DNA from: Adenophora triphylla var. japonica
Taxonomy: Eukaryota > Streptophyta > Magnoliopsida > Asterales > Campanulaceae
Reading direction: 5' to 3'
Length of the DNA: 64,000 bases
Assembly (NCBI GenBank): GCA_022495995.1
Contig: JAFEMH010001364.1
Location: 62,001-126,000, forward strand
The translations under genes were made by a program, and so were the position numbers. Of this stretch, positions 41,871 to 52,962 are shown in pieces. Each line of letters starts with the position of its first letter. Within the stretch, counting starts at the first letter, position 1. The notes below the pieces were generated by a model, which was given only the letters and a program-made list of their open reading frames with translations, was not told the DNA's origin and did no database searches.

Positions 41871-44800
41871 GTCCTCTGCTTCATGGCTGGTCACTCCAAG
41901 GATAATGAATGGTATCTTGATAGTGGCTGCTCAAGACATATGACTGGAGATAGATCATTACTTGAAGATGTCGTTGAAGCAAGTGGTCCATCTATAACCT
42001 TTGGTGACAACAACAAAGGAAAGACCATTGGATATGGTGTTATAAGGAGAGGAAACCTAACCATTGAGAAGGTTTCTCTTGTTGAAGGACTCAAGCACAA
42101 CCTCCTTTCAATTTCTCAATTTTGCGATAAAGGAATGCTTTGCAACTTCACGTCATCAAATTGCTTTATCAAAGATAGCATTTCCGGCGTCACCCTACTC
42201 ACAGGGATTCGTAAGAGTAATATTTACATTATTGATCTTAATTCTGCATGTAGTATTACTAACCTCTGTTTTGTAGCTAAGAATGTGAGCGAAAATAGTT
42301 GGCTATGGCACAAGAGGTTGAGCCACTTGAACTTCAAGTATCTTGCAAATATTGGTAGGGAAAACCTCGTTCGTGGTTTACCCAAAGTGGCTGACCACCA
42401 TCCAGAGAAATGCAGTGCATGTCAACTTGGTAAGCAGTCAGCGTCGTCTTTCACCAGCAAGACCGCTCCATCAACTTCAAGATGCTTACAACTGCTTCAC
42501 ATAGATTTGTTTGGACCCATAACCACTGCAAGCATTGGAGGAAATAGATATACCTTATTGGTGGTGGATGATTATTCAAGATATACGTGGGTTGAGATGA
42601 TGATTTCCAAAGATGATTGTTATGAGATTCTCACCGCACTATTCAGATGGCTCCAAACTCAAAAAAAAGACGACATCGTTAGTATTCAATCAGATAATGG
42701 AACAGAATTCAAGAACAACGGTGTTGCTCAGTATTGTGATGACCATGGGATTGATCACAATTTTTCCACAGCTGGTGTTCCACAACAAAATGGGGTTGTG
42801 GAAAGGAAGAATAGGACGTTGATTGAGGCTGGAAAGACAATGATATCTCGGCGAAGCCCTCGCATTTTTGGGTCAAGCAATCAATACCGCATGCTTCACT
42901 CAGAACCGCTCCCTCATCAACAAAACCTATAACAAGACTCCCTATGAGCTTTGGCGAGGAAGAACCCCCAACATTGCATTCTTCAAAATCTTTGGCTGCA
43001 AATGCTTTGTCCTCTACAACGGAAGAGAAAATAGAGGTAAATTCGGAGCCAAGGCCGACGAAGGTATTTTTGTTGGGTATGCTAAACATTCTAAAGCTTT
43101 TTGTGTTTTCAATAAAACCAGTTTAAAAATAGTAGAGTCTGTCCATGTTACTTTCGATGAGCATTCTCTCCTTGAGCCACATTTGGCTCCAAATGTTGCT
43201 GATGATTTTGTTGAGCATAATGAAACAGGTGAACCTCAAACCGCACTTGAACCTCAACCTCAAAATCCAGCACCCTCAACTAACCTTCCCTCAAACCGCA
43301 CCTTTCAAACCGCACCCGAAGTTCCTACTCCGCATGCAACTCCCAGTGGAAGAAGAAGTTGAAAATTCCCTATCCAAACTTGTAGAACCTCTTCGTCAAC
43401 TTACCTTCCATGACTTCGAAGGATCTAACGATGTTCCAATTGAAGATCTTCAAAGAAACCTCGACCCAACCAGACTTACCCCGGAGGTTCGTGAAGTCGC
43501 AGTCACCCCCTCACAAATGTGATTGGTGATTCTGTTTTCCTGTTCAAACAAGGAGATCGAATTATGACGAGCATACTTCTCTTTTATCTCAAGTTGAACC
43601 CAAGAAGATTGATGAAGCACTCCAAGATTCTAGTTGGGTTGTTGCTATGCAAGAAGAACTCAACCAGTTTGAAAGATGCAAAGTCTGGACTTTGGTGCCT
43701 AGACCTCAGGATCAAGGAGTGATAGGAACCAAGTGGGTATTTAGGAATAAGATGGATGAGAATGGAAGCATCACTAGGAATAAAGCAAGGTTGGTTGCAC
43801 AAGGATATAGGCAAGAAGAAGGAATTGATTATGATGAAACCTTTGCTCCAGTTGCTAGATTGGAAGCTATTAGGATTTTCTTAGCCTACGCCTCTTTCAA
43901 ACGTTTCAAGTTATATCAAATGGACGTAAAGAGTGCTTTCCTCAACGGCGAACTACAAGAGACCATTTTTGTTGCCCAACCTCCTGGATTTGAAGACTCC
44001 AAATTTCCCAATCATGTCTACAAACTCGCAAAGCTTTGTATGGACTTAAGCAAGCTCCAAGGGCATGGTATGAGACTCTTTCTAAATTTTTACTAGAAAA
44101 AGGATTTAAACGAGGTAAAATTGATACGACTCTTTTTATTGCCAAATATAATGAGCATACTTTACTTGTTCAAATATATGTCGATGATATTATTTTTGGT
44201 TCTACTAATGAGTTACTTTGTAAGCGTTTCGAAAAGCTAATGAAAAGCAAGTTTGAGATGAGCATGATGGGAGAATTAACATTCTTCCTCGGGCTTCAAA
44301 TCAAGCAATGCGAAGAAGGTATTTTCCTCAGCCAAGCCAAATACACCAAGGAGTTGATAAAGAAGTTTGGATTAGAAAATGCTAAAGCATATGATACTCC
44401 TATGGCCACCGGCAATAAGCTAGATAAGGATCTCAAAGGTAAGAAAGTTGATCAGACTTTATATCGAGGTATGATCGGCTCATTACTTTACTTAACTGCT
44501 AGTAGGCCAGATATCATGTTTAGTGTCTGTGTATGTGCTCGCTACCAAGCAGATCCTAGAGAAGCACATCTTATTGCAGTCAAGCGTATAATTCGCTATT
44601 TATCTGGAACCACTAACCTTGGAATTTGGTATTCCAAAGATTTGAACTTCGATCTTGTAGGTTATTCAGATGCAGATTATGCAGCTTGCACTATTGACAG
44701 GAAAAGCACTAGTGGTACTTGTCATTTCCTCGGGAATAGACTAGTTGCTTGGGCCAGCAAGAAGCAAGCTTCGGTTTCAAGATCAACCACAGAGGCCGAG

Positions 44801-45119
44801 TATATTGCCGGTAGTTGTTCTTGTCAAATCCTTTGGATGAAGCAAAGAGCTTGGTAGACTATGGAATCCATGAAGGGAATTGCCCCATCATGTGTGACAA
44901 CACTTCAACTATTTCAGTCTCCAACAACCCTTTCATGCATTCCAAGACCAAGCATATTGATATCAAGTATCATTTTCTCAAAACCATGTGGAGAAGAGGA
45001 ATATCCATTTAGAGTATGTGGGGACAGATAATCAGATTGCTGACATCCTCACCAAGGCTCTTGACTCCAAGAGATTTTCTTTCCTCAGAGGAGAAATGGG
45101 TATGCTTGAACTTAAATAA
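41871..45119 (+). pseudogene. pol: CopB pol: protease, integrase, RT, RNase H, several frameshifts
   Basis: Copia order. Protease active site WYLDSGCSRHMTGD near 41910; GAG-pre-integrase LWHKRLSHLNF near 42305; integrase core DLFGPI, SDNGTEFKNN, GVPQQNGVVERKNRTL up to 42840. RT has [21 protein letters not shown] and [12 protein letters not shown] (43720-43950), then the YVDDIIFGS catalytic site near 44180. RNase H has SDADYAACTIDRKSTSG and STTEAEYIA near 44670-44810, and the chain ends LEYVGTDNQIADILTKAL with TAA at 45117. Frame changes near 42850, 43350, 43530, 44030, 44850 and 44995. Overall very similar to CopA where both exist. Confidence 0.93.
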
Positions 45120-45764
45120 GTCCATTCCTTTTATTGACTAACTTGTGTGTTGAGTTTAGGTTGTATTTCTCATTGAAAATTTCAACCGCACCATTGTTGA
45201 ACCGCGTTCATTCAAACCGCATGAGTGGTCAACCGCCTCTGCAGCCAACCGCGTATTCCCAACCGCATGCTGCTTATGACCGCTCCATCTTCAACCGCTT
45301 TCAACATTTGGTATCTTCAAAATCAGTTTTAAATTTTTTTTTGAAGCTATGCGGTTTAAAACTCTTTTCAACCGCACTGCCACGTGGACCCAAGGTAAGT
45401 TCCTTTATTTTCATTTCAGTTCACATTTTGACATAAGGGCATTTTTGCAAATGTTTTCCCACGTTATTTCAAAATTTAAATGCATTTAATGCAAAGGGAA
45501 CATTAGCATTTAAAGCTCTCTTGTCAGCCGTCATTGGCAAAAGAGAAGAAGATGAAAGGGTGCAAACAGAGAAATGATTTCTTTTATGGGAAAATCAAAA
45601 TGTCTTTTCAACTGTCCTTTGTTTGAGAATGTTCCTATAAATAACTACCAACCCTTACAATTTCACCTTTTCACTCTCTGCATCGTGTACCTTCCTACCA
45701 AACTTCATCTTCTCTCTCTCTCTAAAAACTTCAAAACTTCATCTTTAAAAACCTTGAATCTTCA
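45120..45764 (+). other. CopB spacer between pol and the extra ORF
   Basis: Non-coding. Eight AACCGC hexamers lie between 45185 and 45380. A leader-like stretch with CT-rich runs precedes the ATG at 45765 and may be the 5' UTR of a separate or spliced transcript. No clear TATA box. Confidence 0.55.
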
Positions 45765-45794
45765 ATGGCTCCAAAAGCTCCCTTCACAGATATG
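45765..45794 (+). pseudogene. CopB extra ORF, exon 1
   Basis: ATG followed by ten codons (MAPKAPFTDM), then GTATGTTCTTC, a good plant splice donor. The phase-0 join to exon 2 at 55321 restores an open frame (DPKFFIPGYEINEP). Supported by the matching frame and by clear splice signals on both sides; no transcript evidence. Confidence 0.65.
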
Positions 45795-45948
45795 GTATGT
45801 TCTTCTTAATTACATCTTTCTTCATTTCTGCAAAATTCCTCATGAATCTGCCATTGATGAACCTTGAAGCTTCGAAAACCCTTAAATGCATTTTTGTTCA
45901 TATCTACCTTGATTGTTCATCATTTTGCATAATTTTAGTTGGGTTTTG

Positions 45949-45953
45949 CTCGG
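45949..45953. other. TSD of AthA, left copy
   Basis: CTCGG before the AthA 5' LTR, matching CTCGG at 54487-54491. Confidence 0.95.
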
Positions 45954-47477
45954 TGATGTGGTGAATTTTGTATACATTAATTCCCTAATTTTCTAGACAT
46001 TTTATTATTATTTTGATGTAAGTTAGATTAGTTTTGATGTAATTGGGGTTTTATTTTCCTATTGAGCTTTTATTGTAATCCGGGGGTAAAATATGTGTAT
46101 TTAGTAGTTATTTTTCCGGATGTAATTTTTGGTGCTTCAAAGTTATGCTTCGAGTATAAAAATTAGTAAAGTCAAAAGTCAACCGAAGCGGAGGAGAAAT
46201 TCAGACTGCAAATTTATGGAAGCTGAGGTGCTATTCTACATTGTTGAAAAGTTCAGAAATTGATGTGAAGAATTAAAAGACTGCAGGGATCAAACTGCAA
46301 AAAGCTGAAATGTCAAGGACCAAAGTGAAAGTAAAGAGTTTGGAAATTAGAATACTGTGCACATGTATGAAGTGATTTAGGAAATTATTTCAAAGTTGCA
46401 AGGAGTACTAATCTGTGGGAATTTTGGAAACTGAATTATCCTTTGGACCAAAGCAAACGCGTGGACCAAGGGTTGGAGGTGTTGACCGGCGTGGGATGAG
46501 AAAGAGTTTAATATGGTTTTAATTGAGTTTTCCTTTTTCTTTTATTATTTGATTTAGGATTTTAGAAAGGAGGAGTATATTATTATTAATTTTTCCTTTC
46601 CTTTTTCTTGGAGATTTTAATTAGGTTTTTATTGGTTGGAACAAGTATAAATACTTGTTTCAACTTCATAATTAGGAGAGACTTTTTATTATTTTTCCTA
46701 GAGAGATTTTACAACTTTTTATGGAGAACTAATTCCATTGCTTCGGATTTGAATCCTGAACCGTTTGTTTAATTCAATTGAGGTATCGATTTCTTTATTT
46801 CTGAATCCCTATTCATAGTTTTACTTGTTTTAATTGCTAAATCGTTTCTAGGGTTTTGAGATTTGATCACCCTCTTTTCCCTTGTAATTGATTTAATGCT
46901 AGTTTAATCTTAAGTCTGTGTCAGATTAGGATTTTTCACAAGTAGCATCTTTGAGATTTATGCACGTGTCGTGGTAAATTAAAAAAGGGGTAAAACTAGG
47001 TTTTGATCTATTTGAAAAAGAATAGTGAAATTCTTGATCTTAATTTCTTAAAGCTTTATCAATCAATATTGTGAATCTAGACTGTGTCAGTTAGGTTTAG
47101 GTATTGATTAGGGGAATAGGTGAGTGTGTCACTGCTTATAACCATTAATAGGAAAGAAATAGGAATTGAAATATATTCCGGATCAAGTGAATAGGGAGGA
47201 AGGGAAAGAAATTATATCGATGATATTGAATTGATAAACGGGGACGGAAACAAATCTGAAGTGCTTTCCGTTAATTGTTTTACAATTTAGCTTTCTTAAT
47301 TTCTGTTTTAGGAATTTAATTAAAAATCAAACAAACCCCCAATCTTGTCAAGTGACAATTGTGCAATCAGAAAACCGTTCTTCAGTGGATCGACCCTGGA
47401 CTTGTCCTAGCTGCAGTTTTTGTAGCCAAGTATAGTCTTGGTATTTAATTTGTAGGCGTGCGACTTTAGACCTATCA
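45954..47477 (+). repeat. 5' LTR of AthA
   Basis: TGATGTGGTG to GACCTATCA. TATAAATA at 46646-46653. Confidence 0.96.
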
Positions 47478-47483
47478 AATTTT

Positions 47484-47501
47484 TGGCGCCGTTGCCGGGG
47501 A
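47484..47501 (+). other. Primer-binding site of AthA (Asp tRNA)
   Basis: TGGCGCCGTTGCCGGGGA, complementary to the 3' end of plant tRNA-Asp, six bases after the LTR; diagnostic of Athila. Confidence 0.95.
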
Positions 47502-47653
47502 ACGGTGTTTATTTGTTTGCACTCTTATTCTTTTTCTTAATCTATTTCTTTTTCTTTTTCTTTTTCTTTCTCCTTTTCTTTTTCTTTTTCTTTTCCTTGT
47601 TTCCTATTTAGTGAGCATTATTATTTTTGTCATCTTGTGGTGTGGAACCTTTT

Positions 47654-50207
47654 ATGGTCCATACCCGTTCTGCTAATCAATTTGCTAGTCTCTTTATTCC
47701 AGAAATTGAAAGATATTTTAGGTACAGGAGAAATTTGCAGCGGAACGAAATGTATAATAATAACGGCAGGGGTGATGATGGTCCGGAGGTTGTGAACAAT
47801 GGGGGTAATGGAAGAGGTAATAATAATAACCCCCCACCTCGGACATTGAGGCAAAGAATTGCTCCGAACTGGAATGAGCAACCGCAAGCGTTGTTATTCC
47901 TGAGTTACCGGCTGGGGTTACGTTTGAATTGAAGCCGGGGTTGTTGAACCAGTTGCCCCATTTTAATGGGATACCAGGGGAGAATCCGAATCAACACATT
48001 GCCCAGTTTGTGCAGATTTGCAAGAGTATGAGACCCGCTTTGCCTCTTGGAAAGCGCTTAATTGCCCTGAGGGGCGTTTCCTTTACTCTTAAGGATAACG
48101 CGAATACATGGTATTATCACCGCCACCCAATAGCATTACATCTTGGAAGGAGTTGAAGGAGGTATTCCTTGATGAGTTCTTCCCTCCAGATCAGATCAAT
48201 GTCATGAAGAGGGATATCAGTAATATGGAGCAGCGGTCCGATGAATCACTATATGACTATCACAACCGATTCTACAAGCTCTGCAGAAGTTGTCCGTATC
48301 ATGGGTTTGATGATGAGCAGCTTATTGTATACTTCTATGGAGGATTGACTGTGCAGGACAAACGGTGGATAGATTCTGCTTGTGGAGGTAGTATTCTGAA
48401 CAAACCTACCAGGGATGCAGAGCAGTTGATAGAGGAATTGGCCAAGAGCACAAGGACACATGGGAGGAGATCTAGCGTTAGACAAGTCAGTGCTGCGGGA
48501 TCAAGTAATACCACAGATGATTTGAAGATGGAGTTGGCAGATGTTAAGAGCCTGTTGAAGACTTTAGTTTTGGGTCAACAACCTCATCCCTGCGGTATAT
48601 GTAATGATGTGACCCACCCGAATGATTCTTATCCTACTCTTCAGACGGATGAGGTGGTAGATGTCAATGCAATAGGGTTCAATCAGCAGGGTCAGAGGCC
48701 ACAGCAGTTCAATTACAACGCTGCGAATAATGTTCATCCGAACCTTAGGTGTGGTCCACCACAGGGACAACAAGGTTTCATGCAGCCGTTCAATAATCAG
48801 CAGGGGTATCAGCAGGGTCAAAAATTTTTGGGCAACCAATTTAATCAGTATAGAGCACCTGTTGGGCAGCAGCAGCCGCAGGGACAGTCTACAGAAGATA
48901 TGTTCCGTACGTTGGCTCAAAGTATGACCACCTTATCCAACGGTTTTCAGCAGTATCAGCAGAGGACCGATTCGAGCATTATCAACTTAGAGAGGCAAAT
49001 GAGTCAGATTGCAGAGGCGGTGGTAAAAATAGAAGCTAGAGAGGCAGCAAAGACTGTGCCACCTCCGAAGCAGAATGTTAGCGCAGTGTATGTGAGGCGG
49101 AAGAAGAAAGTTGATGGACAAATGGTTCCGATAGAGCCTGAACAGGAGGTAGTTGTCGAAGAGGAGCCCGAGTTAGTGGTTGAGAAAGTTACACCTGAGG
49201 CGAAGACTCCTGAAAAGGAGAAGGGTACTGCACCCGTATTTCCTGTATATGAGCCAGTCCCCCCGTTTCCGTATGCATTTAGGGAGGACAGAAAGCCGGA
49301 GCCTGACAAGGCTATCTTTGACACATTTAAGAGGCTTGAGGTAAACATTCCGTTTCTAGATCTTCTTCAATCCGTTCCGAGATATGCGAAGTTCTTAAAG
49401 GAGTTATGCACTATGAAGAGGAATCAGAAGGAGCGGAGTCAGAAAAAGGTGAAAATTTTGGAGCATGTGTCTGCAGTTTACCAGAAAAAGATGCCAAAGA
49501 AGTGTAGTGACCCTGGTATGTTTGTAATTCCTATCTCATTTGGGGGAAGCAATTTTCATAGAGCCATGCTTGACTTGGGGGCTTCCATTAATGTTATGCC
49601 CTATGCATTATTTGAAAAACTTAAGTTGGGTAAGTTGGAGGATACTAGGGTGGTTATACAGTTGGCGGATAAGTCCAACGCATACCCCAAGGGGGTAGTG
49701 AGAGATGTTGAAGTCCGGGTTGGTGACTTGATTTTCCCGGCTGATTTTTATGTGCTTGAGATGGAGATGGATTCTGAGGCTCCCATTCTGTTGGGGAGGC
49801 CATTTATGTCTACTTCTGAAACTAAGGTTGATGTGTCAAAAGGCTCTTTAACCATGGAGTTTGATGGGAAAGTGGTGAGTTTTAATGTGTTTGATGAAAA
49901 GACCCTTCCCAAGAATGTGCGCAAGGTTTGTGCCATGGATTTGAGTGAGCCAATTATCAAGAATGGAGCAAAGGTAGAGAATGATGACGTTGAGTCTCCA
50001 AAAGTGAAGCCGGAGAAAAATAAGAAAGGAGAGCCACCAAAGGGGAAAAAGAAAGTGAAATCAAAAAAGGGGAAGCTTAAATGGTCTCCAACGGGGAGGC
50101 ATGTCATTGAACCGAATCATCGTTTAGAGGTAACTCAAAAAGATTACTTTCATCCCCCTTACATTGATGAGTCTCGTATTTGTGGGTCTTCCCATCCCAT
50201 TACTTAG
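47654..50207 (+). pseudogene. gag: AthA gag-protease, two frameshifts
   Basis: ATG at 47654 (MVHTRSANQF). Frame changes near 47895 and 48115 divide the N-terminus; from 48108 one frame runs to TAG at 50207. The gag domain shows WKELKEVFLDEFFPPDQ, DESLYDYHNRFYKLCRSCPY and GLTVQDKRWIDSACGG. A Gln/Pro-rich linker follows (about 48690-49000). The aspartic protease has LDLGASINVMPYALFEKLKL and later PILLGRPFMST. Beyond it a Lys-rich tail ends, with no RT. Retention of gag-protease without RT/INT is the notable feature. Confidence 0.92.
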
Positions 50208-51050
50208 TTATTTGGAGTATGCTTTGCCGGGGGCTTACCCGGCATTTGGTCTAGCTAAAGACGGTAAAGAAGGGCGGCTCACCGGGAGGCAACCCGGAAT
50301 TTTCTTTGTTTTTACTTTTGTTTTATTTCTTTTTACGTATTTATTTTTATAGAATTGGTGCTACTGAGGTATTTTGTGTTGTGGTGATGTGCAGAAAAAT
50401 CATTGGAGACGGAGCAAAAACGAGTGCCCAGGTTTCGAAAAAAAAAAAAAAAGCCTGGGCACGACTCGTGACCACATGCACGACTCGTGACAAGAACCTG
50501 CACGAGTGTATAAATTCTCACGAGGCGTGTCACGACTAAGGAGAAGGGAACGACTCGTGCTAAACAGCACGAGTCGTGTTAATTACGGACAGTAAAAGGC
50601 AGTCGTGATTTTGTTGCTGTTTCAAAACCCTTAATTTTTCCAACTACTTCTTCTTCCTCCTCTCTCCCTCACTATTCACCATCTTCCCCCATTAAAACAC
50701 CACCATCACCGTCGCTTCCTCACCTCTTCATCTTCATCTTCTTCCCTTCTTCTCCTCCCTCCATTAGCACCCTCTACCCTCACCATACACAAGTCCGAAA
50801 ACCCCCCTCCTCCATAAACACACCCTATCCCTTCTCCATCACCCATTCGGCCGAACCCCTACCTTCCCCCTCTACTCGAAAACCCACTAATTGCAGCCAT
50901 TAAAACCTCGAATTGAACCTTCCCACCACCTCCTCCTTCAATTCCGACCACATCTACACTATTCTCAACCCTCAATTTCTTCATTGATTCAAGGAATTCG
51001 AAACCCCAACAATTTTGTTTTTTGGGCGTTTTGAAATGATCTGAGGAAGC
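50208..51050 (+). other. AthA segment between protease and captured fragments
   Basis: Non-coding. Contains the CACGACTCGTG palindrome cluster at 50460-50578 and then a CT-rich, UTR-like stretch (50640-50900) that may be the 5' leader of the captured transcript. Minus-strand ORFs here have no domain. Confidence 0.55.
50460..50578 (+). promoter_or_regulatory. AthA palindrome cluster
   Basis: CACGACTCGTG at 50460-50470 and 50479-50489 (19 bp apart), ACGACTCGTG at 50550-50559 and the reverse form CACGAGTCGTG at 50568-50578. They precede the captured gene fragments, as the Tat palindromes precede accessory genes. Confidence 0.6.
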
Positions 51051-51054
51051 GGTG

Positions 51055-51339
51055 ATTTGGAGCAACAAAGGTGGATCGTTGTTGAGGGGTGAATCTCCAG
51101 GTTCTAGTTTCAATTCTGTTCCTCCAGGTCTGACGCCTGACATGCTGAAAAAAGCAACTGGTATGAGGAATAAAATGCCTGCGGGAGAGCTTCAGAAAAT
51201 GTTTGAAATGGCATCATCTTTGAACGGGAAAGCTTTTGCATCCGCTGCGGCTGCTTCGCCTTCGAATGGATTTAGATCAGAAAGTGTCTCGGAAGCTCGA
51301 GAAACTCGTGAAAGTCTTACAGCTAATGGAGGTGAATGA
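51055..51339 (+). pseudogene. Captured fragment of an OEP61/TPR7-like gene
   Basis: Residues PPGLTPDMLKKATGM, ELQKMFEMASSLNGK and SEARETRESLTANGG match the middle region of the plant outer envelope/ER TPR protein OEP61 (repeats of the form TPDM...KMSPEE...MASSL). No intron interrupts it, so it was probably taken up as processed RNA. It lacks the TPR domain and the C-terminal membrane anchor, so it has no expected function. Identification is from memory of the family. Confidence 0.72.
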
Positions 51340-51511
51340 GGAGGAAGAAATAGGTAAATGGGATCGAAGGAATATTGCCACTAGTCTGAACCACCAAATT
51401 GCAGTCAAATGTTTGGACAAGTTTATAGATATTGTAAGGGGGTGCTTGCTTAGAGACCCAGCACAGCGACCTAGTATGGTTTATGTGGTGTCATTGCTGG
51501 AAGAGTCATGA
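51340..51511 (+). pseudogene. Captured fragment of a receptor-like kinase, C-terminal end
   Basis: Residues CLDKFIDIVRGCLLRDPAQR followed by PSMVYVVSLLEES match the last kinase subdomain (C...DP..RPSM..VV..LE) of plant receptor-like kinases. It follows the OEP61 fragment in a different frame. Too short for catalysis. Confidence 0.65.
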
Positions 51512-51514
51512 TAT

Positions 51515-52054
51515 TTGCAAAATAAGAAAAGCTCATTTGTTCCGTATTTTTCCAGCTATAAATCCACATCTGAAAAGGTTGAAAAGATTGTCGAAGACTC
51601 TCTATTGATACGAGGCATTTTGAAAGAGTTGCAAATGAATGTTGAAAAGAATGTTTCAAAGTGTGAAGCATATAGAACGGAACACGACCAAAAAGTTGCA
51701 AATAATCTTTGTTTGACACTTCTATTTACAGGAGAAGAATTTGAAATTGGACACGATAGGTTTATTCAACTGTACGAGCAAGAAAGTTTTCAAGCCATAT
51801 ACGAGGGTCTCCGGGCAGTTTTAGTTGTGATTCCTGCGGGGATGCAAGAACTTGCCATATTTCTGATTCCAGGCTTTGAAGACTTTGACATTGCTCTATC
51901 CTATGGTGCAATTTTGAGAGACTGCATTCGGCATCAGATTGTTGCAAGATATGTCTTGGAGTCGGAGCACATGAACAAGTTCTTCAACTATATACAGAAT
52001 CCAAATTTTAAAATAGCATCAGATGCCACAGCAACTTTTACGGAGATATATTAG
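51515..52054 (+). pseudogene. Captured fragment ending in a Mo25/CAB39-like segment
   Basis: 179 codons open. The last ~65 residues are strongly Mo25-like: [40 protein letters not shown] and [11 protein letters not shown]. Mo25 is a scaffold of Ste20/LKB1-type kinases. The first ~110 residues (51515-51850) I cannot assign; they may come from the same or a further gene. Stops at 52054 within what would be a longer family protein. Confidence 0.72.
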
Positions 52055-52233
52055 TGAGTTGGTTGAGGTATTTCCTACCCCTTATCTCATTTGGTTTGTG
52101 TTAATGCATATGGGACTATGCATGATTTAGTGAGGGGGTGGGGTACCTGTTGTGTGTATGTAGTTGTTTTCTTCTTTACTTATAAAGTAATATAAAAAAA
52201 TATATATATATAATAATAATAATAAAAGAGAGG

Positions 52234-52262
52234 CTAAGTGAAAACCCGAGAGGGCACTTAGG
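52234..52262 (+). other. GNRA-capped hairpin motif, AthA copy 1
   Basis: Outer stem CTAAGTG/CACTTAG (seven perfect pairs), AAAA bulge on the 5' side, inner CCC-GAGA-GGG. Confidence 0.7.
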
Positions 52263-52370
52263 CAAAAGGAGAGGGTGTGTTTTGAAAAAAATGAAAAAAA
52301 AAAAAAAAAAAAAAGAAAGAAAGAAAGAAAAAAATAAAAAATAAAATAAAATAAAAAATAAAATGAGTGG

Positions 52371-52399
52371 CTAGGTGAAAACCCGAAAGGGCGCCTAGG
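52371..52399 (+). other. GNRA-capped hairpin motif, AthA copy 2
   Basis: Outer stem CTAGGTG/CGCCTAG (one G-U pair as RNA), AAAA bulge, inner CCC-GAAA-GGG. 137 bp after copy 1. Confidence 0.7.
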
Positions 52400-52962
52400 C
52401 AAAAGGTGAGGAAGTGAAATTTGTGAAATCCTTTACATCACCGGAGTTGGAGGCATAAGGGAGGTTTGGAGCGTAGGGTAGGATTGACTATTCTTGGTGT
52501 AGGAGGATTTGATTTAGAGGCGGTAGGATAGAAAATCCTCGTAATTTCTTCTTGGTGATATAAGGGGTGTTGGTGTTTTGCACGAGGTAAGTCTTTGCTT
52601 GGGCATTGACTTTATTTTTTGAGGGAGTATGTAGTGAGAGGTTAGCGTGGGGGAAGAGTAGGACATTGTAGTTCTCCCTTGGCTTTGATGTGTGGGCCTT
52701 AGCTTGGATGTCCCGTTTTTGCATATTTGGAGTTGGGGTCGAGCTAAGGCCATTGATACCATTGTTATTGTTGGAGTGATAAGGAGCGGAGTTCCATTCT
52801 CCGAGTACGTTGATTGAGTTGTTTGAGTTTGTTGATTTTTGATTGATGGTTTAGAGGAGATTAGGGATCATTTTCTTCCCATGCTACGCTGATTAGACCG
52901 GTGCTTAGAGTGGGGTTAGGATATTACTCAGGGACGAGTAATGGTCTAAGCGTGGGGGAATT

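Larger units (their letters stand above)
52055..52962 (+). other. AthA 3' UTR
   Basis: Non-coding. Includes a TA and A-rich low-complexity tract (about 52193-52365), two GNRA-capped hairpins (52234-52262 and 52371-52399) and the PPT GTGGGGGAA just before the LTR at 52963. Confidence 0.7.
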
